Positions 45,722 through 53,462 of a stretch of 64,000 nucleotides of DNA are shown piece after piece; the stretch's first letter is position 1, and each line of letters starts with the position of its first letter. The stretch is from Methylophilus sp. DW102. GTDB taxonomy: Bacteria; Pseudomonadota; Gammaproteobacteria; Burkholderiales; Methylophilaceae. Made by a program: the position numbers and the translations under genes. The stretch is from positions 2,046,001 through 2,110,000 of the forward strand of contig NZ_AP029023.1 of the NCBI RefSeq assembly GCF_037076555.1, given 5' to 3'. The notes below the pieces were generated by a model. It was not told the origin of the DNA and made no database searches. It saw only the letters and a program-made list of their open reading frames with translations.

Positions 45722-46588
45722 ATGAACAAGCAAAAAGAAAAGTTGTACGCTGCACGATTTCAAGAGGTACTCAATTACATTGAGCATAATCTTGATAAGC
45801 CGTTAAATGTGGATCAACTTTGCGCTATTGCTCACTTCTCTAAATTCCATTTCCATCGGCAATTTGCCGATTATGTTGGTATTAATGTCGCTCGGTATGT
45901 ATTACTGCTTCGATTAAAACAAGCTTCGTTTAAGATCGCTTTTCAAGATTCAGTAACAATTATTGATGTCGCACTGAATGCCGGTTTTGAAACCCCAGAG
46001 TCATTTACCCGTGCTTTCAAAAACACATTTGGACAATCCCCATCTGCTTTTAGAAAAAATCCAGATTGGGATAGTTGGCACAAGGTATTTGATTTTCGGT
46101 TACCAGAAAGGAATAACAAAGTGAAGGTTGATACTATAAATGTTGAAATGACACGCATTGCAGTCAAAGAACATATTGGCCCTGTAGAAAAGTTAAACAA
46201 CGCAGTGAGTCAATTCATCGAATGGCGCAAAGAAACCGGCTTATCTCCCAAAAACACGAGTAGGACATTCGGTATTGCATACGATAATCCAGACACAACC
46301 GAGCCTATGCAGTTTCGTTTTGATATTGGAGGAGAAGTGAAAAGTGACATTCCAGAAAACTCCTACGGAATTGTCACTAAAACGATTCCTGGTGGTCGTT
46401 GCGCAGTGGTTAGACATTTAGGTTCTCACGCCCGTCTCGGGGAATCAATTTACCCAATATACAGAGATTGGCTGCCCAAGAGTGGTGAAGAGTTACGTGA
46501 TTTTCCTCTTTACTTTCACTATTTGAATCTACTGCCGGATATTGCTGAAGCTGACCTCATCACAGATATTTACCTGCCGTTGAAATAA
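45722..46588 (+). CDS. AraC family regulator with GyrI-like effector domain
   Basis: 288 residues. The N-terminal AraC double helix-turn-helix comes first (VLNYIEHNLDKPLNVDQLCA, HFSKFHFHRQFADYVG, ALNAGFETPESFTRAFKNTF, GQSPSAFRKNP; about residues 12-115). A GyrI/SbmC-like ligand domain follows (VEMTRIAVKEHIGPVEKLN, GGRCAVVRHLGSHARLGESI). This is the Rob/YdeO-like order found in regulators sensing hydrophobic drugs. The gene is visibly more AT-rich than its neighbours, suggesting transfer. No target gene is adjacent. Confidence 0.92.
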   Translation: MNKQKEKLYAARFQEVLNYIEHNLDKPLNVDQLCAIAHFSKFHFHRQFADYVGINVARYVLLLRLKQASFKIAFQDSVTIIDVALNAGFETPESFTRAFKNTFGQSPSAFRKNPDWDSWHKVFDFRLPERNNKVKVDTINVEMTRIAVKEHIGPVEKLNNAVSQFIEWRKETGLSPKNTSRTFGIAYDNPDTTEPMQFRFDIGGEVKSDIPENSYGIVTKTIPGGRCAVVRHLGSHARLGESIYPIYRDWLPKSGEELRDFPLYFHYLNLLPDIAEADLITDIYLPLK

Positions 46589-46608
46589 GTAAAGTCAGTC
46601 GATTGAGC

Positions 46609-46656
46609 AGAGTTGATTACTGAAAAATTCGTCATTAGGATTCACTAATCAACTCT
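46609..46656. terminator. Inverted repeat after the AraC gene
   Basis: AGAGTTGATTA (46609-46619) / TAATCAACTCT (46646-46656), 11 bp with a 26-nt loop, between the convergent AraC gene and recJ. A terminator role is likely but the loop is long and the T run is interrupted. Confidence 0.5.
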
Positions 46657-46768
46657 ATCTCTATTAAATTTCATATTTATTTCTTGGGCGCAAAGAAACT
46701 ATATATTTCAAAATTTAATTTTACATAAGCTATTGGTTACTTTCACTTCATTGCATCACCAAGTTTCT

Positions 46769-48451
46769 TCAAACGACTGCATGCACCACTTGCAATTGCA
46801 CGCTGCGGTGACCGTTGTACTCATTCACTTGTAGAGAGTATGCAAGCGCGACCTGTTCTGGCAACGGTTCAGCGTGCTGAAAATAAATCGCATCAAATTG
46901 CTGGTTATGTTTTTGCAGGCGCAGTTTTAAGTGCTTTTCGGCCAATAATTTTTGTGACAAGACGTCAAAATGATCATAAAACACCGGTTGCGGAAAGCCT
47001 TGGCCCCAGACATGCTGGGTCAGTAATTCTGCCGTTTGCAAAGACATCTCATTTGGCGCAAGGCCGCCATCGGTTTCCAGCATCTCTTGCAAGACTTCTG
47101 CGCTGATCAGGCTTTGCACGACCTGCTCAAATGCCTGCTGAAAACGTGAAAAATCTTCAGCGCGGACAGTCAAGCCGGCGGCCATGGCATGGCCACCAAA
47201 TTTGACGATGAGATCGGGTTGCTGTTTGGTGACCAAATCGAGCGCATCGCGCAAATGCAAGCCGGCGATAGAGCGGCCTGAGCCTTTAATCAAGCCATCT
47301 CCGGCATCGGCAAAGACAATGACGGGGCGGTGAAAGCGCTCTTTGATGCGTGATGCCAGAATGCCAATCACCCCTTGGTGCCAGTCTGGCTGGAATACGC
47401 TAATCGTGTATTGCTCTGGACGAAAGTCCTGATTCAAATCAGCCATGGCATCGAATTGCATCTCGGCTTCAATCTGCTTGCGCTCAGCATTGAGGTGATG
47501 TAACTGCTGCGCGTATTGCATGGCTTCTTGCGGGTTCTCGGCAAGCAAACAGCGAATGCCGATGGTCATATCATCCAGGCGACCAGCAGCATTCAGACGT
47601 GGGCCGACATAAAAGCCCAAATCTTGCGCACTCACTTGTTGCGGATCACGCCCGGCGAGCTTAAGAATGGCCTGAATGCCATGGCAGGCTTGGCCCTGAC
47701 GGATACGCTTGAGGCCTTGCCTAACCAGAATACGGTTATTGGCATCCAGCCGCACGAGGTCTGCGACGGTGCCCAGCGCGACCAGATCGAGCAAGCGCCC
47801 CAAGTGAACTTGGTCTTCAGCCAACTGGCCGCGCTGCTTGAGCTCAGCACGCAAGGCAATCAGCACATAAAACATCACGCCAACACCAGCCAGATGCTTG
47901 CTAGGAAAACCGCAGCCACGCTGGTTGGGATTCACGATGCAATCTGCAGCAGGCGTTTGCTCGGCGGGCAAATGATGATCGGTAATCAGAACGCGTAGGC
48001 CCAGTGCCTTGGCCGCGGCCACGCCCTCTATACTGGCGATGCCGTTATCCACGGTCAGCAGCACCTGCGGCTGCCGCGTGGCTGCCAGTGCGACAATTTC
48101 CGGCGTGAGTCCGTAGCCATATTCAAAGCGGTTAGGCACCAGAAAGTCGATCTCGGCGCCCATCATGCGCAAGCCGCGCATGGCGACACTGGTCGCTGTT
48201 GCACCATCCGCGTCATAATCGCCGATGATTAAAATGCGCTGTTGTTGCGCAATCGCATCAGCCAATTGCCTTGCCATTTCCGCTGCGCCGGTCAAGGCCT
48301 CCGGTTTAAGCAGATGCGGCATGTCTTGCAGGCTCCAGTCAGCACTTGTCACGCCTCTCGCTGCGAGCAATCTCGCCATTAATGGCGGCAAGCCCTGCGC
48401 TTGCAAGCCCTCCAGCGCAGCGATGTCATAAGCTCTCTGTTGAATCTTCAT
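46769..48451 (-). CDS. recJ: Single-stranded-DNA-specific exonuclease RecJ
   Basis: 560 residues, 5'-3' exonuclease for recombination and mismatch repair. DHH-family motifs: IIGDYDADGATATSVAM (motif I), LTVDNGIASIEGV (II), ITDHHLP (III, the DHH), and the DHHA1 motif KFGGHAMAAGLTV near residue 425. Starts within the stop of the upstream gene (ATGA overlap), so it is coupled to it. Confidence 0.96.
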   Translation of the reverse strand: MKIQQRAYDIAALEGLQAQGLPPLMARLLAARGVTSADWSLQDMPHLLKPEALTGAAEMARQLADAIAQQQRILIIGDYDADGATATSVAMRGLRMMGAEIDFLVPNRFEYGYGLTPEIVALAATRQPQVLLTVDNGIASIEGVAAAKALGLRVLITDHHLPAEQTPAADCIVNPNQRGCGFPSKHLAGVGVMFYVLIALRAELKQRGQLAEDQVHLGRLLDLVALGTVADLVRLDANNRILVRQGLKRIRQGQACHGIQAILKLAGRDPQQVSAQDLGFYVGPRLNAAGRLDDMTIGIRCLLAENPQEAMQYAQQLHHLNAERKQIEAEMQFDAMADLNQDFRPEQYTISVFQPDWHQGVIGILASRIKERFHRPVIVFADAGDGLIKGSGRSIAGLHLRDALDLVTKQQPDLIVKFGGHAMAAGLTVRAEDFSRFQQAFEQVVQSLISAEVLQEMLETDGGLAPNEMSLQTAELLTQHVWGQGFPQPVFYDHFDVLSQKLLAEKHLKLRLQKHNQQFDAIYFQHAEPLPEQVALAYSLQVNEYNGHRSVQLQVVHAVV

Positions 48452-49443
48452 GGGTTGAATCCCGCTTGCTCAGTGGCGGAAGATAGCGATTGCTCGAGTT
48501 GCTGCAATAGCTTGTTTAACGTGGTGGGCTTGCGCCAGAACTGCCAGCGCGGACGTTTCTGGTAATGAATCTGCACACTGCGTTCAGCAAATGGGATCAC
48601 GATGTGAAGTGCTTGAAGCGTGCCAGCTTGCAAGGCCTGGTTGAGCGCAGGCCAATCCAGCGTTTCAAGCTCATCGGTGATCCACAGCGTCTCTTGCGTA
48701 CGCGGCAGTTGCATCACCTCAGCCAGCGTGGTCGCTTTGCATCTGGGTAATTGCAAGGCACTCAACCCAGCAAAGACCTCGCCTTGCCCGGCAACCAAAT
48801 CAAACCTATGCTGCCAATTTGGCACAGGGTCCACGCTGGCAAACCAAAGGCTGTTGAGCGCTCCTGGCCAGTCAGCCATGGATGGCTCGGTGGCCAGTTG
48901 ATGCAGCAGCATTTGCATCTCGTTGGCCCATTGCCGGATCAGGCCGGCATCAGGCCCTTGCGGCTGCCAGTGCATGGCTTGCTGAAACAGACAATCCTGT
49001 GGCCAGGGGCACTGCGCCTGAACCTGTCGCAAAGGTTGTAGCCACCAGTACCGCTGACCTGAATCAATATGCAGCTCAAAATCGGCTGCAAAATGGGCTT
49101 GTAGCCGCGTTGTGAGCGCTTGATAAATCGCTGACGACAAGGGCACGACAGACTGCAAACTAAACGTATCACGTCGCATTGCCAAATGGACAGGCAGCAG
49201 ACAAAAAGCCGGCAGGACAGTCTCCTCCACTCTTGACGACAATACGCGACTGACTGGAGCGTGTGGTGCGCGGGAATCAGGCGCGACCAACTGCGTAAAT
49301 AAGGCATTTAAGGGTGGCTGTGCAACTGTTTGCCAGCTTGCATATTGCAACGACGGACACTGATTCAAGAGTGATTCAACTTGCGCAACAGGCTGCGCAG
49401 CCGCTCCAGACAAGTAATCTGTGATATAAATTTGCTGAATCAT
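48448..49443 (-). CDS. Uncharacterised protein upstream of recJ
   Basis: 331 residues, not confidently recognised. No signal peptide. It is rich in Gln, Leu and Trp, and has LLPVHLAMRRDTFSLQS, FELHIDSGQRYWWL and a C-terminal ALHIVIPFAERSVQIHY. The pattern recalls the uncharacterised betaproteobacterial proteins sometimes annotated as cofactor-independent phosphoglycerate-mutase-like, but the metal-binding residues of a real mutase are not visible. ATGA overlap with recJ suggests joint expression. Confidence 0.7.
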   Translation of the reverse strand: MIQQIYITDYLSGAAAQPVAQVESLLNQCPSLQYASWQTVAQPPLNALFTQLVAPDSRAPHAPVSRVLSSRVEETVLPAFCLLPVHLAMRRDTFSLQSVVPLSSAIYQALTTRLQAHFAADFELHIDSGQRYWWLQPLRQVQAQCPWPQDCLFQQAMHWQPQGPDAGLIRQWANEMQMLLHQLATEPSMADWPGALNSLWFASVDPVPNWQHRFDLVAGQGEVFAGLSALQLPRCKATTLAEVMQLPRTQETLWITDELETLDWPALNQALQAGTLQALHIVIPFAERSVQIHYQKRPRWQFWRKPTTLNKLLQQLEQSLSSATEQAGFNP

Positions 49444-49662
49444 GAGAAAACCAATACACTAGAACGAATCGAAAACTTGAATGCTTGCGGATGTCACCGG
49501 AATGAGTCAAACCTAGGCTGAACACGCGTGAGTAAGCAATTTTTGCAGTGACAAACATTAAACTTATACACGAAATTGGGGGGGATGTCATGAATCACCG
49601 GCGACGGCAGTGCAACCCATTTGTATTTGTGCTGATGTTATTTAGTATTTGACCTGGAATCC

Positions 49663-51765
49663 ATGCAATTCTTCCAAAACCTGAGTATACAGTCCAGACT
49701 ACTGCTTCTAGTCATCGGCCCCGTCTTCGCGCTTTCCTGCATTTTTCTGTTGTTCGACTTTAAAGAACAACTGCAACATGAAGAAGAAAAACTCAGTCAG
49801 CATGCCTTGACCACTGCAAAATTTTTGTCTGCGGTCATCCATAATCAAGATCAATTACATGGCAAGCCTTATATTGATCGCTTGCTCAAGGCAAGCCAGC
49901 TTAACCGCGAGCCCTATCTTTCACTGATCATTGCAGACGCCAATAAACAACCGATCGCCAATGTAGGTGCAGTCTTCACTATGCAAGACGGCCTGCTCCA
50001 GCAAGACACGATGGTGATGCAGCAAGCCACGCACGACATCACCATGGTGAAAGTGTTTTCCACCACGCCCGCGCATCAGCTTTTGGGGTATGTATTTGTA
50101 TCCGTAGACAAAGCCGCCCTCATCGAAGACCATAGGCAGGCATTTATTAAAAATGTCGGCTATATCACGCTGACCCTGATCTTGTGTTCCATCCTTGTCA
50201 GCTGGGTCAGCCGCTCTATCAGTCAGCCAATTCGCGATATGACCGCGGCACTCAAGCGCTTTGTGATCGGTAGCCAGCAGGTCAGCCAGGTTAAAAACAC
50301 CCTGCCAGAGATCAAATCCCTACAAAGTACGATCAACCAGATCTCTCGTGAGATGCAGCACGTCGAGGCAGACATGCGTCACCGCATTCAAGATGCACAG
50401 GCGCAATTGCGTTATCAGGCGCGGCACGACGCCTTAACCGGGCTGGTCAATCGTCAAGAACTCGAAAGACGGTTGCAGCAAGCCTTGCAAGACGTCAAAC
50501 AGCATCGTGCCAATCATGTCTTCTGTTACATGGATCTCGACCAGTTCCGCGTCATTAACGACACCTGCGGTCACCTGGCAGGCGACGAAATGCTAAGGCA
50601 GATCAGCATGATCCTGAGCCAACGCATTCGTGCCGAAGACACCTTTGCCCGCCTGGGTGGCGATGAATTTGGCCTGTTACTGAGTTATTGCCAGGTTGAA
50701 AAAGCCATTGAAATCGCCGCCCAGCTGCGGCAAATGGTCGAGGCCTTTCGTTTCATGCACGAAGGTCGGCTATTTCAAACTGGCATTAGCATAGGCATCG
50801 TTGAAATCACCGCAGACCTCAAGGATGTTGGCCAGATTACGCGCCATGCGGATGCCGCCTGCTACGTTGCCAAAGACAACGGCCGCAACCAGATTCACCT
50901 GTTCCATAATGAAGATGACGTGATGCTCAAGCGCCATGCGGAAATGGAGTGGGTACTGCGCATCAACGAAGCCATCGAACATAACGAATTTGTATTGTAT
51001 TGCCAAGGTATTTTTCCGCTACAGCAAAAAGAACTGCCCCCCTTCTATGAAATCCTGATCCGCAAGCGTGACGAAAACGGCGGCATTATCCCGCCTGCCG
51101 AGTTTCTGCCATCGGCAGAGCGTTACAATCTCATGACCAAAATTGATCGCTGGGTCATTCAACATGCCTTTATGGCATTACAACCCCTGTTCAAACTGCA
51201 ATCCAGCATCAAACCGTTTATTGTCAGCATTAACCTCTCGGGCATGTCTCTTGGAGATCCACAGCTACTGCCCTACATCAAAAACTGCTTTGAAACCTAC
51301 GAGATTTCGCCCGGCCATGTCTGCTTCGAAATTACTGAAACCTCGGCAATTATCAATATCGACAACACGATCAAACTGATCAAAGAACTACAAAAAATGG
51401 GCACCCGCTTCATGCTGGATGACTTTGGCAGCGGCATGTCCTCATTCAGCTACCTCAAGCACCTGCCCGTCAACTTCCTCAAAATGGATGGTGCCTATGT
51501 CAAAGACATCACCAGCAACAAGGTAGACTTAGCCATGGCCAAAGCCATTCAAAGCGTTGCCCAATCCATGGAAATCAAGAACATTGCAGAATATGTTGAA
51601 GACCAAGCCACCTTGGACTGCCTCAAAGAAATGGGCGTCGCCTATGCACAAGGCTTCTACTTAAACCGCCCGATGCCACTCAACGAAGCCCTGGCCCGCC
51701 ATATTGGGACCATCAGCCAACAACCTCAAGTAGCAGTAACCATTGCCCCCGATCTAGCAGTTTAA
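49663..51765 (+). CDS. Periplasmic sensor with HAMP, GGDEF and EAL domains
   Basis: 700 residues. The first membrane segment (residues 12-30) and the second (about 165-185) enclose a periplasmic sensor domain of about 135 residues. A HAMP-like linker follows (SRSISQPIRDMTAALKRFV), then GGDEF (ARLGGDEFGLLL, I-site RAED) and EAL. The EAL motif reads FYEILIRK; catalytic Glu is kept, and ITETSAI, LDDFGSGMSSF, KMDGAY and AEYVED are intact, so phosphodiesterase activity is plausible. Preceded by about 220 nt without a gene. Confidence 0.92.
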   Translation: MQFFQNLSIQSRLLLLVIGPVFALSCIFLLFDFKEQLQHEEEKLSQHALTTAKFLSAVIHNQDQLHGKPYIDRLLKASQLNREPYLSLIIADANKQPIANVGAVFTMQDGLLQQDTMVMQQATHDITMVKVFSTTPAHQLLGYVFVSVDKAALIEDHRQAFIKNVGYITLTLILCSILVSWVSRSISQPIRDMTAALKRFVIGSQQVSQVKNTLPEIKSLQSTINQISREMQHVEADMRHRIQDAQAQLRYQARHDALTGLVNRQELERRLQQALQDVKQHRANHVFCYMDLDQFRVINDTCGHLAGDEMLRQISMILSQRIRAEDTFARLGGDEFGLLLSYCQVEKAIEIAAQLRQMVEAFRFMHEGRLFQTGISIGIVEITADLKDVGQITRHADAACYVAKDNGRNQIHLFHNEDDVMLKRHAEMEWVLRINEAIEHNEFVLYCQGIFPLQQKELPPFYEILIRKRDENGGIIPPAEFLPSAERYNLMTKIDRWVIQHAFMALQPLFKLQSSIKPFIVSINLSGMSLGDPQLLPYIKNCFETYEISPGHVCFEITETSAIINIDNTIKLIKELQKMGTRFMLDDFGSGMSSFSYLKHLPVNFLKMDGAYVKDITSNKVDLAMAKAIQSVAQSMEIKNIAEYVEDQATLDCLKEMGVAYAQGFYLNRPMPLNEALARHIGTISQQPQVAVTIAPDLAV

Positions 51766-51835
51766 TTGCACACCCAAGACGATCTGGATCAGACTTAAAG
51801 CCGCAATCTACGCAGCCTCAGAGAGTTTGATCTCC

Positions 51836-52060
51836 TCACATGATCAACCTCGTTGACAGCTTGAAATGACGTAAATCTTCAGTATTAGGTGCTGCAGTAC
51901 TCTTAAGACTTGAGGCATGCAGAAACAAGCCAAGATGAACTGCAAATGATGATTGGATGCAATCAAAATCACTATTTAAAAAGTACTCCCCCACCAACAC
52001 TGTCGAATTAAACTTACCCTTGGATTGAACCCAATAAAAAGCCTCTGCTCCGCTACTGCT
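51836..52060 (-). pseudogene. Decayed open frame next to the integrase remnant
   Basis: About 74 codons without a start codon (SSSGAEAFYWVQSKGKFNS, then VGEYFLNSDFDC and HLGLFLHASSLKS) read in another frame from the integrase remnant and end in TGA at 51836. It looks coding-like but matches no family I recognise. The remainder of 51766-51835 shows nothing. Confidence 0.25.
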
Positions 52061-52225
52061 CCAAGCTGGGATCCATGCCCTCAGCCACTAGCTTTATGGC
52101 CTCTTCACGCTTTTGCTTGACTTGCTGTAGGGAGATATCTGGATAAGTACCTAGGGGGAAAACAGCTTTTCTTTGCTGCAAAGCGACACTAGAGCCGCCA
52201 CCACTTGCTAATGTTGGGGTAACTC
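52053..52225 (-). pseudogene. Tyrosine integrase fragment (P4-type N-terminal region)
   Basis: On the minus strand the frame gives FPLGTYPDISLQQVKQKREE, then AIKLVAEGMDPS and a stop. This matches the DUF4102-type N-terminal domain of P4-like tyrosine integrases (the usual form is LGTYPxxSLxxARxxRxEAxxLxAxGxDPS). Only about 50 codons remain; the arm-binding start and the whole catalytic domain are gone. It lies about 160 nt from the 3' end of tRNA-Pro, the usual landing site of such elements, so this is probably the scar of a lost or decayed genomic island. Confidence 0.7.
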
Positions 52226-52251
52226 ACACTGGGGCTAAGTGTTGTTACCCC
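52216..52251. repeat. Nested palindrome and TTACCCC repeats in the integrase scar
   Basis: GGGGTAAC (52216-52223) / GTTACCCC (52244-52251) encloses ACACT / AGTGT. A further direct TTACCCC occurs at 52257-52263. These could be leftover recombinase binding sites. A direct repeat CTTTGGATGG also occurs at 52291-52300 and 52347-52356. Confidence 0.35.
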
Positions 52252-52308
52252 GTCATTTACCCCACTTTACTCGTGGATATCAATGAACTACTTTGGATGG
52301 CTGATACG

Positions 52309-52346
52309 TAAAAAAAATAGCCTTGAAAGGTCGTTTCAAGGCTATT
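52309..52346 (-). terminator. Intrinsic terminator of tRNA-Pro
   Basis: AATAGCCTTGAAA / TTTCAAGGCTATT, 13-bp stem with loop GGTCG. Read on the minus strand it is followed by eight T, placing it 36 nt downstream of the tRNA 3' end. Confidence 0.85.
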
Positions 52347-52381
52347 CTTTGGATGGTATTGAACCACCTTGGATATGTGTT

Positions 52382-52460
<79 letters not shown>

Positions 52461-52513
52461 GATTCAAAATCAAACGATAAAACCGTTTGAAAAAGAAGGT
52501 GGCATTATAAAGC

Positions 52514-52549
52514 AAAACCGCATATTCGCTAAGCAGAATATGCGGTTTT
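52514..52549. terminator. Intrinsic terminator after the MerR gene
   Basis: AAAACCGCATATTC / GAATATGCGGTTTT, a 14-bp perfect stem with an 8-nt loop. It lies just beyond the stop codon of the minus-strand MerR gene, at the end of the thrS-to-merR operon. Confidence 0.88.
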
Positions 52550-52567
52550 TATGGCTACGTTGTGCGC

Positions 52568-52996
52568 TTATGCAGGCACTTTGAGCAATTGCAGCACTTG
52601 TTGAATTTGTTCTCTAAGCGCCGCCACATCAATAGCGGATTGCGATATTTCTTCTGCCATCAAGCCCTGAGATTGTGGACTGCTTGAAACCGCTGATTCG
52701 GTGTTGCTGCGCGGTTTATCTGCTTTTTCTTCCACACCATCCAGGCGATTGCGGGCGCCACTGATGGTAAAGCCTTGCTCGTATAGGAGTTCGCGAATTT
52801 TACGGATCAGCAGGACTTCGTGATGCTGGTAATAGCGACGATTGCCGCGGCGTTTGACAGGCTTGAGCTGAGTGAACTCTTGTTCCCAGTAACGCAAGAC
52901 GTGTGGCTTCACCCCGCATAGTTCGCTCACTTCACCAATCGTGAAGTAGCGCTTGGCGGGAATGGGGGGCAACGACACTTTTTGCGTTTCTAGCAT
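52568..52996 (-). CDS. MerR family transcriptional regulator
   Basis: 142 residues. The winged-helix MerR DNA-binding domain occupies residues 14-85 (YFTIGEVSELCGVKPHVLRY, WEQEFTQLKPVKRRGNRRYY, LIRKIRELLYEQGFTISGAR). The rest is a Ser/Glu/Gln-rich tail ending in a short coiled coil, without cysteine ligands, so it is not a metal sensor of the MerR type. It follows ihfA by 14 nt, an arrangement common in betaproteobacteria; its role there is not established. Confidence 0.92.
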   Translation of the reverse strand: MLETQKVSLPPIPAKRYFTIGEVSELCGVKPHVLRYWEQEFTQLKPVKRRGNRRYYQHHEVLLIRKIRELLYEQGFTISGARNRLDGVEEKADKPRSNTESAVSSSPQSQGLMAEEISQSAIDVAALREQIQQVLQLLKVPA

Positions 52997-53010
52997 AGGG
53001 TGTAATCAGA

Positions 53011-53325
53011 TCAGGCTTGTGCTTGTAATGGATGTTCTGCGTAGTGTTCTTCTACGCGTAATTTCAATTTCTGGCTGGCATGAAAGGTCACCACACGGCG
53101 TGCAGAAATCGGGATTTCTTCACCGGTTTTTGGGTTACGACCTGGGCGCTCGGATTTGGTACGCAGTTCAAAATTACCGAAACCGGATAGTTTGACGCTG
53201 TCCCCTTCTTCTAGCGCATTCCGGACTTCTTCAAAAAACGCTTCGACCATATCCTTGGCTTCGCGCTTGTTCAGCCCGACTTGTTCAAACAACAAATCGG
53301 CTAAATCAGCTTTTGTGAGTGTCAT
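53011..53325 (-). CDS. ihfA: Integration host factor alpha subunit
   Basis: 104 residues. HU/IHF fold: [20 protein letters not shown], then [20 protein letters not shown] and [20 protein letters not shown], which includes the DNA-intercalating Pro on the beta-arm. IHF bends DNA in recombination, replication and transcription. It is downstream of pheT as in E. coli. Confidence 0.96.
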   Translation of the reverse strand: MTLTKADLADLLFEQVGLNKREAKDMVEAFFEEVRNALEEGDSVKLSGFGNFELRTKSERPGRNPKTGEEIPISARRVVTFHASQKLKLRVEEHYAEHPLQAQA

Positions 53326-53462
53326 TAACGATCCCCTGAACCTTCTTATTATGCGAGATGACGCTTGAGTTGTATCAACTGTTAATCCTTGGAGTAATGC
53401 AATGATGATTTAAATGGCATTATCCTGATGAATTACCTAAATGATGTTGTCCCTAAGTGATA

